The translations under genes were made by a program, and so were the position numbers. From Cellulomonas sp. SLBN-39 (GTDB taxonomy: Bacteria; Actinomycetota; Actinomycetes; Actinomycetales; Cellulomonadaceae): a stretch of DNA of 64,000 nucleotides. The stretch lies in assembly GCF_006715865.1 (NCBI RefSeq), contig NZ_VFOA01000001.1:2728001-2792000 (forward strand). The letters are read 5' to 3'. Under the pieces are notes generated by a model that was given only the letters and a program-made list of their open reading frames with translations, did not search any database and was not told the DNA's origin. Of the stretch, positions 19,443 to 27,997 are shown in pieces. Numbering within the stretch: the first letter of the stretch is position 1; each line of letters starts with the position of its first letter.

Positions 19443-19476
19443 CCGACCCGACGACACGAGAGAAGCAGAGACCACC

Positions 19477-20379
19477 ATGGCGATCTTCCTCACCGAGGAG
19501 TCCAAGGTCATCGTCCAGGGCATGACCGGGGCGGAGGGCCAGAAGCACACCACCCGGATGCTCGCGTCCGGCACGAACGTCGTCGGCGGCGTGAACCCGC
19601 GCAAGGCGGGGACGTCCGTGACGTTCCCCGCAGGCTCGGGGGCGCCCGAGGAGACGGTGGACGTGCCCGTGTTCGGCTCGGTCGCCGAGGCGATGGAGAA
19701 GACGGGTGCCGACGTGTCGGTCGTCTTCGTGCCGCCCGCGTTCACCAAGGCCGCGGTCGTCGAGGCCGTCGACGCCGGCATGCCGCTCGTCGTGATCATC
19801 ACCGAGGGTGTCCCGGTGGCCGACACGGCGGAGTTCTTCAGCTACGCGCAGGCCCAGGGTGTGCGCCTGATCGGCCCGAACTGCCCCGGCCTGATCAGCC
19901 CCGGCAAGTCGAACGTCGGCATCATCCCCGCTGACATCACGGGCCCCGGCCGGGTCGGCCTGGTGTCGAAGTCGGGCACGCTGACCTACCAGATGATGTA
20001 CGAGCTGCGGGACTTCGGGTTCTCGACGGCCATCGGCATCGGCGGCGACCCGATCATCGGCACGACGCACATCGACGCGCTCGCCGCGTTCGAGGCGGAC
20101 CCGGAGACCGAGGTCATCGTGATGATCGGCGAGATCGGCGGCGACGCCGAGGAGCGTGCGGCGGCGTACATCCGCGAGCACGTCACCAAGCCGGTCGTCG
20201 GGTACGTGGCCGGCTTCACGGCGCCCGAGGGCAAGACGATGGGGCACGCGGGGGCGATCGTGTCGGGCTCGTCGGGCACCGCGCAGGCCAAGAAGGAGGC
20301 CCTCGAGGCCGCCGGCGTGAAGGTCGGCAAGACGCCGTCCGAGACCGCGGCCCTCGCGCGGGAGCTCCTCACCGCCTGA
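19477..20379 (+). CDS. sucD: Succinyl-CoA synthetase alpha subunit
   Basis: A 300-residue alpha subunit starting [20 protein letters not shown]. The Rossmann CoA-binding domain contains [14 protein letters not shown]. The ligase domain has [20 protein letters not shown]. The phosphohistidine is His257 in [14 protein letters not shown]. Length and motif order are canonical. RBS GAGAGAAG precedes the ATG. A strong terminator begins 35 bp after the stop, so the sucCD operon ends here and the following ABC pair is transcribed separately. Confidence 0.98.
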   Translation: MAIFLTEESKVIVQGMTGAEGQKHTTRMLASGTNVVGGVNPRKAGTSVTFPAGSGAPEETVDVPVFGSVAEAMEKTGADVSVVFVPPAFTKAAVVEAVDAGMPLVVIITEGVPVADTAEFFSYAQAQGVRLIGPNCPGLISPGKSNVGIIPADITGPGRVGLVSKSGTLTYQMMYELRDFGFSTAIGIGGDPIIGTTHIDALAAFEADPETEVIVMIGEIGGDAEERAAAYIREHVTKPVVGYVAGFTAPEGKTMGHAGAIVSGSSGTAQAKKEALEAAGVKVGKTPSETAALARELLTA

Positions 20380-20413
20380 CCTCGTCCGGGCGGCGTGCCG
20401 CCCCTGCTCGACC

Positions 20414-20450
20414 CCGCGGACCCGGCTGCCCCCAGCGGCCGGGTCCGCGG
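20414..20450 (+). terminator. Terminator of sucCD operon
   Basis: A 13-bp perfect stem CCGCGGACCCGGC / GCCGGGTCCGCGG with an 11-nt loop. Confidence 0.8.
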
Positions 20451-20514
20451 TCGTCCGGGAGGTGGTCGGGCCCCGGACGTGCGACCTTGGTCCTGCCCCC
20501 TCCCGCGCCGGCAC

Positions 20515-20533
20515 TTAGGTAAGGTTTACCTCA
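20515..20533 (+). promoter_or_regulatory. DtxR/IdeR iron box over a leaderless promoter
   Basis: TTAGGTAAGGTTTACCTCA is a near-consensus 19-bp DtxR/IdeR box (family consensus TTAGGTTAGGCTAACCTAA). Its last base is the A of the ATG. Inside it TAAGGT (20520-20525) sits 7 nt before the ATG and would be the -10 of a leaderless transcript. Iron-loaded repressor would therefore cover both promoter and start codon. Confidence 0.82.
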
Positions 20534-22263
20534 TGAACTCGGTCGCTCGTGACCGCGCCACGCTCGCCGGAACCGTGCTCGTCTCGTGGCTCGGGTCGCT
20601 CGGGCTCGCGTGCGCCTTCCTCGTCGTCGGACGCGTCGCCGACGACGTCCTCGCCGGCCGGACCACCGGTGCCGGGACCTGGGCGCTCGGCGCCGCCGGT
20701 GCCCTCGTCGCCGGGCTCGCCTCCGCCTGGACCGTCGTGCGCAGCAGCGACCACGCCGCGCGCACGGAGGGCGCCGTCCGGCACGCCGTCGTCGCCCAGG
20801 TGCTCGACCTCGGCACGGCCCAGGGTGCCCGGGAGCGCACCGGGCGCGTGGTGTCCACCGCCACCGACGCCGCCGAGCGGGTGGGCACCTACCGCGGCAC
20901 CTTCCTGGCCCCGACGTTCGCCTCGGTCACCGTGCCGGTCGTGGTGCTCGTCCTCGTGGCGGTCGTCCTGGACCCGCTCTCGGCCGCGCTGCTGGCGCTC
21001 GCCGTGCCGTTCGTGCCGCTCGCCGTCGGCGGCTTCCAGCGGCTGTTCCGCGGCTCGTCCACCGAGTACCGGATGACGGCGCGCCGCACCGCCGGGGCGT
21101 TCCTCGACGCGATCCAGGGCCTGACGACGCTGCGCCTGCTCGGCGCGGGCGAGCGTCGCGCGCGCCGGCTCGCCGCGACGTCCGAGGAGCTGCGCCGCTC
21201 CGTGATGAAGCTCCTCGCGGGCAACCAGGTCGTCATCCTCGTCGCCGACTCGGTGTTCTGGCTCGGGTTCGTCGCGCTCGCGGCGTGGCTCGCGACCACT
21301 CGGGTCGCCGTCGGGGTCCTGACGCCCGGCGAGGGGGTCGCGCTCGTCCTGCTCGGCACGCTGCTGCTCGACCCGCTCGACCGGATCGGGCAGTTCTTCT
21401 ACCTCGGGCTCAGCGGCCGCGCGGCCCAGCGGGAGGTCGACGCGTTCGTCGCGCAGGAGGCGCTCGTGCGCGACCCGGCCCCCGCCGACGGCGGCCCCAC
21501 CCCGGAGCGCACGCCGGACGGGATCGCCGTCGAGCTCGCCCAGGTCGGCCTCACCTACCCCGACGGCACGGCGGTGCTGCACGGCGTCGACCTGCGCATC
21601 GAGCCGGGGGAGCACGTCGTCCTGCTCGGCCGCTCCGGTGCCGGCAAGTCGACCCTCGTCGACCTGCTCGGCGGCGTCCTGCTGCCGAGCGCCGGGACGG
21701 TCCGGCTCGGCGGAGCCGCGACCGACGCGATGCCGCTGCACCGCACGCGGGGCCTCGTGGCGGTCGTCGCGCAGCAGACCTACCTGTTCACCGGGACCCT
21801 CGCGGACAACCTGCGCCTGGCCGACCCGGACGCCACCGACGAGCGGCTGTGGGACGCGCTCGAGACCGCTGCGCTCGCCGCCGACGTCCGGGCGATGCCG
21901 CTCGGGCTGGCGACCCCGGTGGGGGAGCGCGGGCTGTCGCTGTCCGGTGGGCAGGCCCAGCGCCTGGCGATCGCCCGCGCCGTGCTGCGCGACGCCCCGC
22001 TCCTGGTGCTCGACGAGCCCACCGCCCAGATCGACCTGGCTTCCGAGCGGCTCGTGGTCGAGGCGCTCGGCCGGGTGACCCGCGGCCGGACCGTGCTGAC
22101 GATCACGCACCGGTCCACCGCCGTGCCGCCGGGCGCGCGCCTCGTGGTGCTCGAGGACGGGCGCCTGAGGCCCGCAGGGACCGACGTCCACGTCCAGGCC
22201 GACCGGGACGACCCGCCGGGCGACCCGGCCGCACCCACCACCCGTGAGGAGGTGACCGCGTGA
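20533..22263 (+). CDS. Iron-regulated ABC half-transporter, subunit A (IrtA/YbtP-like role inferred)
   Basis: A 576-residue fused membrane/ATPase subunit of exporter fold. Six helices precede a nucleotide-binding domain with Walker A GRSGAGKST (about 366), signature LSGGQAQRLAIARA (470) and Walker B LVLDEPTAQID. On fold alone it could be called CydD, but no cydAB oxidase genes are near. The start lies in an iron box, which fits siderophore-type ABC pairs such as IrtAB or YbtPQ (exporter-fold importers). The substrate is therefore probably a ferric siderophore or haem-related compound, by inference. The stop overlaps the partner's GTG (22260-22263). It is absent from the mycobacterial sucCD-perM order, so it appears inserted here. 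Confidence 0.82.
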   Translation: MNSVARDRATLAGTVLVSWLGSLGLACAFLVVGRVADDVLAGRTTGAGTWALGAAGALVAGLASAWTVVRSSDHAARTEGAVRHAVVAQVLDLGTAQGARERTGRVVSTATDAAERVGTYRGTFLAPTFASVTVPVVVLVLVAVVLDPLSAALLALAVPFVPLAVGGFQRLFRGSSTEYRMTARRTAGAFLDAIQGLTTLRLLGAGERRARRLAATSEELRRSVMKLLAGNQVVILVADSVFWLGFVALAAWLATTRVAVGVLTPGEGVALVLLGTLLLDPLDRIGQFFYLGLSGRAAQREVDAFVAQEALVRDPAPADGGPTPERTPDGIAVELAQVGLTYPDGTAVLHGVDLRIEPGEHVVLLGRSGAGKSTLVDLLGGVLLPSAGTVRLGGAATDAMPLHRTRGLVAVVAQQTYLFTGTLADNLRLADPDATDERLWDALETAALAADVRAMPLGLATPVGERGLSLSGGQAQRLAIARAVLRDAPLLVLDEPTAQIDLASERLVVEALGRVTRGRTVLTITHRSTAVPPGARLVVLEDGRLRPAGTDVHVQADRDDPPGDPAAPTTREEVTA

Positions 22264-24131
22264 GCGCGGCACCCGCCACCACCTCCGCCGGCCGCGCCGC
22301 GTCGTCCCGGCCCGCGTCGTCCTGGCCCGCCCCGGCCGGGACGAGCCGCGCCGACGACGCCCGCCGCCTGCTGCGGCTGGCCCGTCCCGTCCTGCCACCG
22401 CTGGCCGCGTCCCTCGTGTGCCGGCTCCTCGCCCAGCTCGCGTCGGTCGCGATCCTCGCGGTCGCCGTGCACGGCGTCGTGCTGGCGGTCGACGCCGCTG
22501 CCGGCGGGCCGCCCGTCCCGGTCGGTCGCACGGTCGCGACCCTGGTCGCGCTCGCCCTGGTCAAGGGTGTGCTGCGCTACCTGGAGCAGCTCAGCGGGCA
22601 CACGGTGGCGTTCGCGGCGCTCGCGATCCTGCGGGTGCACTTCTTCACGAGGCTCGAACCGCAGGCACCGGCGGCCGTCGAGGGCCGCCGCACGGGTGAC
22701 CTGCTCTCGCGCGTCACCCGGGACATCGACCGTGTCGAGGTGTTCTTCGCGCACACGCTGGTGCCGGCCGTGGCTGCGGTGCTCACGCCCGCCGTGGTGC
22801 TCGTCGCCCTCGCCGTGGGCGTGCACCCGCTCGTCGCCGCGCCGGCGCTCGTCGCCTGGCTGGTGGCCGGGGTCGTCGTCCCGCGCTGGGGCCGGGGGCG
22901 CACCGCCGAGGCGGCAGCCCGCCTCCGTGCCGGCAAGGGCGGGCTCGCGCAGCACGTGACGGACACCGTCCAGGGCGTCCGCGAGGTCCTCGCGTTCGAC
23001 GCGGGCGGGCGCCGGCTGGCCGGGCTCGACGCCGTCGGTGCCGACGTCGACGCCGCGCAGCGCACGACCGCGCGGCAGGTCGCCGCCCGCCGCGCCGTCG
23101 CGGGCGTGCTCGTGCCGGGCGTGCTGCTGGCGGTCCTCGCCGTCGGGGCGCCCCTCGTCGCGGCCGGGACCATCACCTGGGGAGCCCTCGTCGTCTCGGT
23201 CGCCGTCGTGCTCGCCACGACCCCGGCGGTGCTCGCCGTGGAGGAGGTGGTCGCCGACCTCGACCAGGCCTTCGCGTCCGCGCGCCGCGTGTTCGAGATC
23301 ACCGACGCCCCGCCCGCGACCTCCGACCCGGCGGAGCCCGTCTCGCTGCCGGCCGCTGCCGGGGGGCGTGCGGTGCGGTTCGCCGGCCTGACGTTCACGT
23401 ACCCGCCGCGGGCGGACGACGGTGCCGCACCGGGCGGGGCGGCGCCTGCGGTCGTCGACGTCGACCTCGACGTCCCGGCCGGGTCGACCGTCGCGCTCGT
23501 CGGCGCGTCCGGTGCCGGCAAGTCCACGCTCGCCCACCTGCTGCTGCGCTACCACGACCCCGACGCCGGTGCGGTGCTCCTCGACGGCGTCGACGTGCGG
23601 GACCTCACGCTCGACGACCTGCGCCGTCAGGTCGCGCTCGTGCCGCAGCGCCCGCACCTGTTCGCCGGCACGCTGCGCAGCAACCTGCTGCTGGCCCGCC
23701 CCGACGCGGACGACGCCGCCCTCGACGCGGCCTGCGCGGTCGCACAGCTCACCGACGTCGTGGCCGGGCTGCCCCGCGGCTACGACACCCCGATCGGGGA
23801 GCGCGGGGCGCGGCTGTCGGGCGGGCAGCGCCAGCGGGTCGCCGTGGCGCAGGCCGTGCTCCGCGACGCCCCCGTGGTGGTGCTCGACGAGGCGACCAGC
23901 CAGCTCGACGCCGCCACGCAGGCGTCCCTGCAGGCCGCGTTCGACGCCCTCGGCGAGGGGCGCACCGTGCTGCAGGTCGCGCACCGGCTCGAGACCGTGC
24001 GCGCCGCGGACCTCGTCGTCGTCCTCGACGGCGGCCGCGTCGTCGAGCAGGGCACCCACGAGGAGCTGCTCGCCCGCGACGGCGCCTACGCCCGCCTCGT
24101 GGGACGCTCGCTCGAGCCCGCCGCCGGCTGA
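22260..24131 (+). CDS. Iron-regulated ABC half-transporter, subunit B
   Basis: A 623-residue partner subunit with a hydrophilic N-terminus of about 35 residues, six helices and an ATPase domain. Walker A is GASGAGKST (about 415), the signature is [16 protein letters not shown] (519) and Walker B is VVLDEATSQLD. Unlike the exporter at 2.5-6.1 kb, both subunits here keep full catalytic motifs. It is translationally coupled to subunit A (4-bp GTGA overlap) with a strong GAGGAGG ribosome site. It is expected to be co-repressed by iron through the upstream box. Substrate not determined. Confidence 0.82.
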   Translation: MSAAPATTSAGRAASSRPASSWPAPAGTSRADDARRLLRLARPVLPPLAASLVCRLLAQLASVAILAVAVHGVVLAVDAAAGGPPVPVGRTVATLVALALVKGVLRYLEQLSGHTVAFAALAILRVHFFTRLEPQAPAAVEGRRTGDLLSRVTRDIDRVEVFFAHTLVPAVAAVLTPAVVLVALAVGVHPLVAAPALVAWLVAGVVVPRWGRGRTAEAAARLRAGKGGLAQHVTDTVQGVREVLAFDAGGRRLAGLDAVGADVDAAQRTTARQVAARRAVAGVLVPGVLLAVLAVGAPLVAAGTITWGALVVSVAVVLATTPAVLAVEEVVADLDQAFASARRVFEITDAPPATSDPAEPVSLPAAAGGRAVRFAGLTFTYPPRADDGAAPGGAAPAVVDVDLDVPAGSTVALVGASGAGKSTLAHLLLRYHDPDAGAVLLDGVDVRDLTLDDLRRQVALVPQRPHLFAGTLRSNLLLARPDADDAALDAACAVAQLTDVVAGLPRGYDTPIGERGARLSGGQRQRVAVAQAVLRDAPVVVLDEATSQLDAATQASLQAAFDALGEGRTVLQVAHRLETVRAADLVVVLDGGRVVEQGTHEELLARDGAYARLVGRSLEPAAG

Positions 24132-24216
24132 CCGCGGCGCACCCCGGGCCGCACCGGACCCGACGCGCCGCCCGACCTGGCCACGCGCGCCCCCGCGAGC
24201 AGGGAGCATGGGGGGC

Positions 24217-25569
24217 GTGCCTCCCTCGACAGGTCCCGTGCCCCGCACCGCGACCCGGCGCGTGCTGTCCGACGAGCGCCGCCCCGCGTTCTTCGACTCC
24301 GCGGTCGACGGCGCACCCCGCTGGGCGACGGGTGCGCTCACCGCGCTGCAGGCCGTGACGCTCTCCCTGGCCGCTCTCGCGGTGCCCGCGGTCGCGGCGT
24401 TCGTCGCGACGTCGGCAGACCCGTCCAACGCGGACGTGGGCTGGACCCGGGCCGTGGTGGTCGCCGCCGGGCTCTGGCTGCTCGGCCACGGGGTCCCGCT
24501 GGACGTCGGCGGCGCGACGATCACCCTGGTCCCGCTGGGGGTGACCGCCCTCGCGCTGTGGACGGCCTGGTCGTCGTCGCGCCGCTCGGGGGTGCCGTCC
24601 CGCTCCGGGACGGCGGGGGCGGTCGGCACGTACGCGCTGCTCACGGTCCTCGTGGGGCTCGTCGCCGGCGCCGGCGGCGCGGATCTGCTCCGTGCGCTCG
24701 TCGGCGGCCTCGTCGTCGGAGGGGTCGGGCTCGGTGCCGGTCTGCTGCGGCGCCCGGGCGCGCCGACGCCCGCCGCGCTGCTCGCCCCCGTGCGCGCCCG
24801 CGTCGGCACGGACGTCCTCGCCGGCGCGCGCGCGGGGGTGCTCGCGGCCGCCGGGCTGGTCGCCGCAGGCGCCGCCCTGACCGCCGTGTGGGTCGTCGCG
24901 GGCCGGGCGACCGTCGGCGACGTCGTCGACGGCCTCGGGCTCGACGCCGTCGGCGGCGCGGTCCTCGCGGTCGCCGAGCTGGCGGTCCTGCCGAACCTCG
25001 TCCTGTGGTGCGTCGCGTGGCTCGCGGGCCCCGGGTTCGCCGTGGGTGCCGGCACCGTGTTCTCCCCGGCGGAGGTCGTCGCCGGCCCGCTGCCGGCGGT
25101 CCCGCTCCTGGGGGCGCTGCCGTCGCCGCACGTCTCCGGGGGGCTCCTGCTCGTGGCCCCCGCGCTGCTGCCCGCGGTCGGGGCGCTCGCCGGGCTGGCG
25201 ATGCGCCGGGCCGCCGCGCCCGCGCGGCCCCGCGGGGTCTGGCTGCGGCTGCTGGCGCTCGGCGGGACGTCCGGGCTGCTCGTCGGCGCCCTCGTCGGCG
25301 CGGCGTCGGGCTCGGCAGGCCCGGGGCGCATGGCCGAGGTCGGCGCCACCGCATGGCTCGTGGGCCTGCTCGCCGGGGCCGGGTGCACGCTCGGCGCGCT
25401 CGTCGTCGCCGTGCCTACCGACCCGTTCGTGCGTGCCGGCGTGCGGGCGCGGCTGCGTCCCGGTGCCGGGGCGCGCGAGGCGGGCCCCGGCGCTGCGACC
25501 ACGGGCCCTGCGCCCGCCGGTGCTTCGCCCGTCAGCCCTGCGGGACCGACGGCAGCAGGGAGCGTGTGA
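24217..25569 (+). CDS. perM: PerM-like (DUF6350) polytopic membrane protein
   Basis: A 450-residue protein with about ten hydrophobic helices and little else. It corresponds by position and character to mycobacterial PerM (Rv0955), which lies between sucCD and purN and supports cell division under stress; this is recalled synteny. RRVLSDERRPAFFDSAVDGAP forms the cytoplasmic N-terminus. The GTG at 24217 is chosen because a GAGCAT box lies 7 nt upstream; the ATG at 24208 would add three residues. The C-terminal 30 residues are Ala/Pro-rich and overlap the convergent gene by 38 bp. Confidence 0.78.
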   Translation: MPPSTGPVPRTATRRVLSDERRPAFFDSAVDGAPRWATGALTALQAVTLSLAALAVPAVAAFVATSADPSNADVGWTRAVVVAAGLWLLGHGVPLDVGGATITLVPLGVTALALWTAWSSSRRSGVPSRSGTAGAVGTYALLTVLVGLVAGAGGADLLRALVGGLVVGGVGLGAGLLRRPGAPTPAALLAPVRARVGTDVLAGARAGVLAAAGLVAAGAALTAVWVVAGRATVGDVVDGLGLDAVGGAVLAVAELAVLPNLVLWCVAWLAGPGFAVGAGTVFSPAEVVAGPLPAVPLLGALPSPHVSGGLLLVAPALLPAVGALAGLAMRRAAAPARPRGVWLRLLALGGTSGLLVGALVGAASGSAGPGRMAEVGATAWLVGLLAGAGCTLGALVVAVPTDPFVRAGVRARLRPGAGAREAGPGAATTGPAPAGASPVSPAGPTAAGSV

Positions 25570-26095
25570 GCTCCTCGAGGTCGCGGCGCAGGTCCGCGTC
25601 GCACGTGCGCTGCGCCTGCTGCGTGAGCGCCCGCTCCTGGCACTGCGCGTGCTCGCGCAGTGCCGGCGTGAACAGCAGCGACTGCGCGGCGACGGCCGTC
25701 CACCCCAACGACGCGACCACGAGCACCGTCGCCATCACCACCACCGACGCCCGCGCGCGCGAGCGCCCCGCGTGGACGACGGCCACGATCGCGCACGCCA
25801 GCGCGAGCACGGCGAACGGGGTGGCGCCCAGCGCCCACGGGTACGGGGACGACAGCGTCAGCACGGAGACGAGCAGAGCTGCCGCGGCACCCGTCGCCCA
25901 CCGGTGGGCGCGGACGACGCCCTCGGCGTCGGGCTCGCGCGGCGCCGGGCCGGGCGGCCCGTCCGCGGGGGGCGGGGGACCGGCCGGCGCACCGGCGGGT
26001 GCCTGGCGGGGATCGACGTCCTGCGGTGCGCCGTCGACCGGCGCGTGCTGCTGCTGCGCCGCCGGCTGCTCCGGCGGCGCGTACGGGTTGCCCAT
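25532..26095 (-). CDS. Hypothetical Pro-rich membrane protein
   Basis: A 187-residue protein starting MGNPYAPPEQPAAQQQHAPV. A Pro/Ala/Gln-rich cytoplasmic N-terminus (1-62) is followed by three helices (about 67-83, 87-107, 115-135). A C-terminal domain containing AQCQERALTQQAQRTCDADL carries two cysteines about 17 residues apart, possibly a disulphide outside the membrane. The layout resembles DUF4190-like actinobacterial proteins, but I do not recognise it firmly. It is convergent with the perM-like gene, overlapping its last 38 bp. Confidence 0.7.
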   Translation of the reverse strand: MGNPYAPPEQPAAQQQHAPVDGAPQDVDPRQAPAGAPAGPPPPADGPPGPAPREPDAEGVVRAHRWATGAAAALLVSVLTLSSPYPWALGATPFAVLALACAIVAVVHAGRSRARASVVVMATVLVVASLGWTAVAAQSLLFTPALREHAQCQERALTQQAQRTCDADLRRDLEELTRSLLPSVPQG

Positions 26096-26147
26096 CTGCC
26101 CAGTCTCGCAGGCCCGGGCGGTGCGACGGGCGTCCGGGCGCGGCGGC

Positions 26148-26163
26148 TAGGGTCGGTCGCGTG
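26148..26163 (+). promoter_or_regulatory. Leaderless promoter box for purN
   Basis: TAGGGT (26148-26153) is 7 nt before the GTG at 26161. Confidence 0.5.
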
Positions 26164-26820
26164 CGCCACGACCGACCCACGCCGCCCCCGCCGACCCCCG
26201 CGACGAGCACGGCCCGCCGCCTCGTGGTGCTCGTCTCGGGCACCGGCTCGAACCTCGCGGCCCTCCTCGCCGCCCACGAGGACCCTGCCTACGGCGCGCG
26301 CGTCGTGGGCGTGGTCAGCGACCGGGCGGGCGTCGCCGCCTTGGACAGGGCGCGCGCGGCCGGCCTGCCGACGGCGGTGGTCGCGCTCGCGGACTTCCCG
26401 GACCGGGCCGCCTGGGACCGTGCGCTGGCCGAGGCGGTCGCCGTGTTCTCGCCGGACCTCGTGGTGATGGCCGGGTTCATGAAGCTCGTCGGCGAGGCGT
26501 TCCTGGACCGCTTCGGCGGCCGGGCGATCAACACGCACCCGGCGCTGCTGCCCGCGTTCCCGGGGGCGCACGGGGTCCGGGACGCCCTGGCGTACGGGGT
26601 CAAGGTGACGGGGTGCACGGTCATCGTCGTCGATGGCGGCGTGGACTCCGGCCCCATCGTCGCGCAGACACCGGTGGTCGTGGAGCCCGACGACGACGAG
26701 CACGCCCTGCACGAGCGGATCAAGGCGGTGGAGCGGACGCTGCTGGTCGAGACGGTGGGGGCGGTCGCGCGCGGCGGCCTGCGCGTGGACGGACGGCACG
26801 TGCGGGTCGGCGGCGCCTGA
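26161..26820 (+). CDS. purN: Phosphoribosylglycinamide formyltransferase
   Basis: A 219-residue GAR transformylase, the third step of purine synthesis, using 10-formyl-THF. VVLVSGTGSNLAALLAAHED is the N-terminal phosphate-binding region. INTHPALLPAFPGAHGVRDA holds the catalytic Asn/His pair, and TVIVVDGGVDSGPIVAQ holds the catalytic aspartate. The N-terminus has about 20 extra Pro/Thr-rich residues compared with the family. The start is a leaderless GTG. purH lies 3.3 kb downstream, separated by a TetR/dehydrogenase pair and a HAF-repeat gene, whereas the two are adjacent in mycobacteria as I recall. Confidence 0.96.
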   Translation: MRHDRPTPPPPTPATSTARRLVVLVSGTGSNLAALLAAHEDPAYGARVVGVVSDRAGVAALDRARAAGLPTAVVALADFPDRAAWDRALAEAVAVFSPDLVVMAGFMKLVGEAFLDRFGGRAINTHPALLPAFPGAHGVRDALAYGVKVTGCTVIVVDGGVDSGPIVAQTPVVVEPDDDEHALHERIKAVERTLLVETVGAVARGGLRVDGRHVRVGGA

Positions 26821-26896
26821 GGCGCGGCGGTGCCCGCCGCGCCCGCCGCCGCCCGGCCACGCCCGCCGCGCGGCGGATGGCGGGCGGGCCGCGGCG

Positions 26897-27868
26897 TCAG
26901 GCGGCGGCCTGCTCGTCCTGCCGGTAGGCGGCCAGGGTCTGCGTCACGACGTCGTCCCACGGCGTGGACGACGTGCCGAGCACGGAGCGGCTCGCGGCGT
27001 CGTCCGCGACGAACGGCGCGGTGAACTGGTACCCGACCGCGTGCACCTCGCGCATCATCGGCTGCGCGACGCCGAGGGCACGCACGAGCGCGAGCGGGAC
27101 GGGGGAGATCCGCGGTGCGGGTGCCCCGGCGGCGGCGGCGAAGCGCTCGGCGACCTGCCGGTACGTCTGCGGCTCGGGCGACGGCACGTGCCAGGGGCGG
27201 CCCCAGGCGGCGGGGAGCGCGGCAGCGGCGGCGAGCGCGGCCGCGAAGTCGGGCAGGTACGTCCACGTGTGCGGCTGGTCGGCGGACCCGATCGGGCGCA
27301 GCACCCTGCCGGCGAGCAGCGGGGCGAGCATGCGCGGGCCGACGTGGGCGTGGGCCTCGGCGCCGGGGCCGAGGTAGTCGGACCCGCGCACCTCGACGGC
27401 GCGCAGCGCTCCGGCGTCGTGGCGGGCCAGCGCGTCGGCCCACATGCGCGCCCGCACCTGCCCCTTGGTCTCGCGCGTGGCCAGCGGGTCGTCCTCGTGC
27501 ATGTGCTCGTTGCCCGCGCCGTAGGAGTAGAGGTTGCCGGCGACGACGAGCACGGCGCCGGTGCGCTCGGCGGCGGCGAGGAGGGCGTCGGCGACCGGGG
27601 GCCAGTCGCTGACCCACCGGTGGTAGGCCGGGTTGACGCAGTTGTACAGGGCGGCGGCGCCGTGGGCGTGCCGCGCGAGCGCGTCGGCGTCGGTCCCGTC
27701 GACCCGGTGCTGGGTGACGCTGCCCCCGCCGGCGACGACGGACCGGCCGGGCGCGCCGGGGCGGGGACCGGAGCGGGACAGGACGTGCACCTCGTGCCCC
27801 GCGGCGGCGAGGTGCTGGGCGAGCGTGCGGCCGATGGGGCCCTTGCCGAGGACGACGTGACGAGCCAT
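26897..27868 (-). CDS. NAD(P)-dependent epimerase/dehydratase-like protein
   Basis: A 323-residue extended short-chain-dehydrogenase-type protein. The nucleotide-binding motif is degenerate but clear (HVVLGKGPIGRTLAQHLAAA instead of GxxGxxG). YNCVNPAYHRWVSDWP and NLYSYGAGNEHMHED form the substrate region; the tyrosine of YSYG may serve in place of the usual YxxxK. It resembles sugar-epimerase-like proteins often found beside TetR regulators. The reaction is not known. It is divergent from the TetR gene, with three operator copies between them, so it is the probable repressed target. Start ATG 27868. Confidence 0.8.
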   Translation of the reverse strand: MARHVVLGKGPIGRTLAQHLAAAGHEVHVLSRSGPRPGAPGRSVVAGGGSVTQHRVDGTDADALARHAHGAAALYNCVNPAYHRWVSDWPPVADALLAAAERTGAVLVVAGNLYSYGAGNEHMHEDDPLATRETKGQVRARMWADALARHDAGALRAVEVRGSDYLGPGAEAHAHVGPRMLAPLLAGRVLRPIGSADQPHTWTYLPDFAAALAAAAALPAAWGRPWHVPSPEPQTYRQVAERFAAAAGAPAPRISPVPLALVRALGVAQPMMREVHAVGYQFTAPFVADDAASRSVLGTSSTPWDDVVTQTLAAYRQDEQAAA

Positions 27869-27893
27869 GAGGATCTCCCGGACGATCGAGTGT

Positions 27894-27904
27894 GAGCACT
27901 GCTC
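27894..27904. promoter_or_regulatory. TetR operator copy 1
   Basis: GAGCACTGCTC, an 11-bp inverted repeat (GAGCA-N-TGCTC), lies 26 bp upstream of the dehydrogenase start. Confidence 0.7.
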
Positions 27905-27912
27905 TCTGATGT

Positions 27913-27923
27913 GAGCAATGCTC
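27913..27923. promoter_or_regulatory. TetR operator copy 2
   Basis: GAGCAATGCTC has the same palindrome, with its centre 19 bp from copy 1. Confidence 0.7.
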
Positions 27924-27947
27924 TGCCCGGATGCGACGCGCTGTCAA

Positions 27948-27958
27948 GAGCAGTGCTC
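27948..27958. promoter_or_regulatory. TetR operator copy 3
   Basis: GAGCAGTGCTC has the same palindrome, with its centre 35 bp from copy 2 and 40 bp before the TetR start. Only the central base differs among the three copies. Confidence 0.7.
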
Positions 27959-27997
27959 TCGTTTGCGATCGCCGCTCTCGCCGGCGAGGATGTCGGC

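Noticed and set aside
20533..24131. CydDC (cytochrome bd assembly) for the ABC pair
   Set aside because: The general fold fits, but no cydAB lies beside it and the start sits in an iron box, which favours a siderophore-type role.
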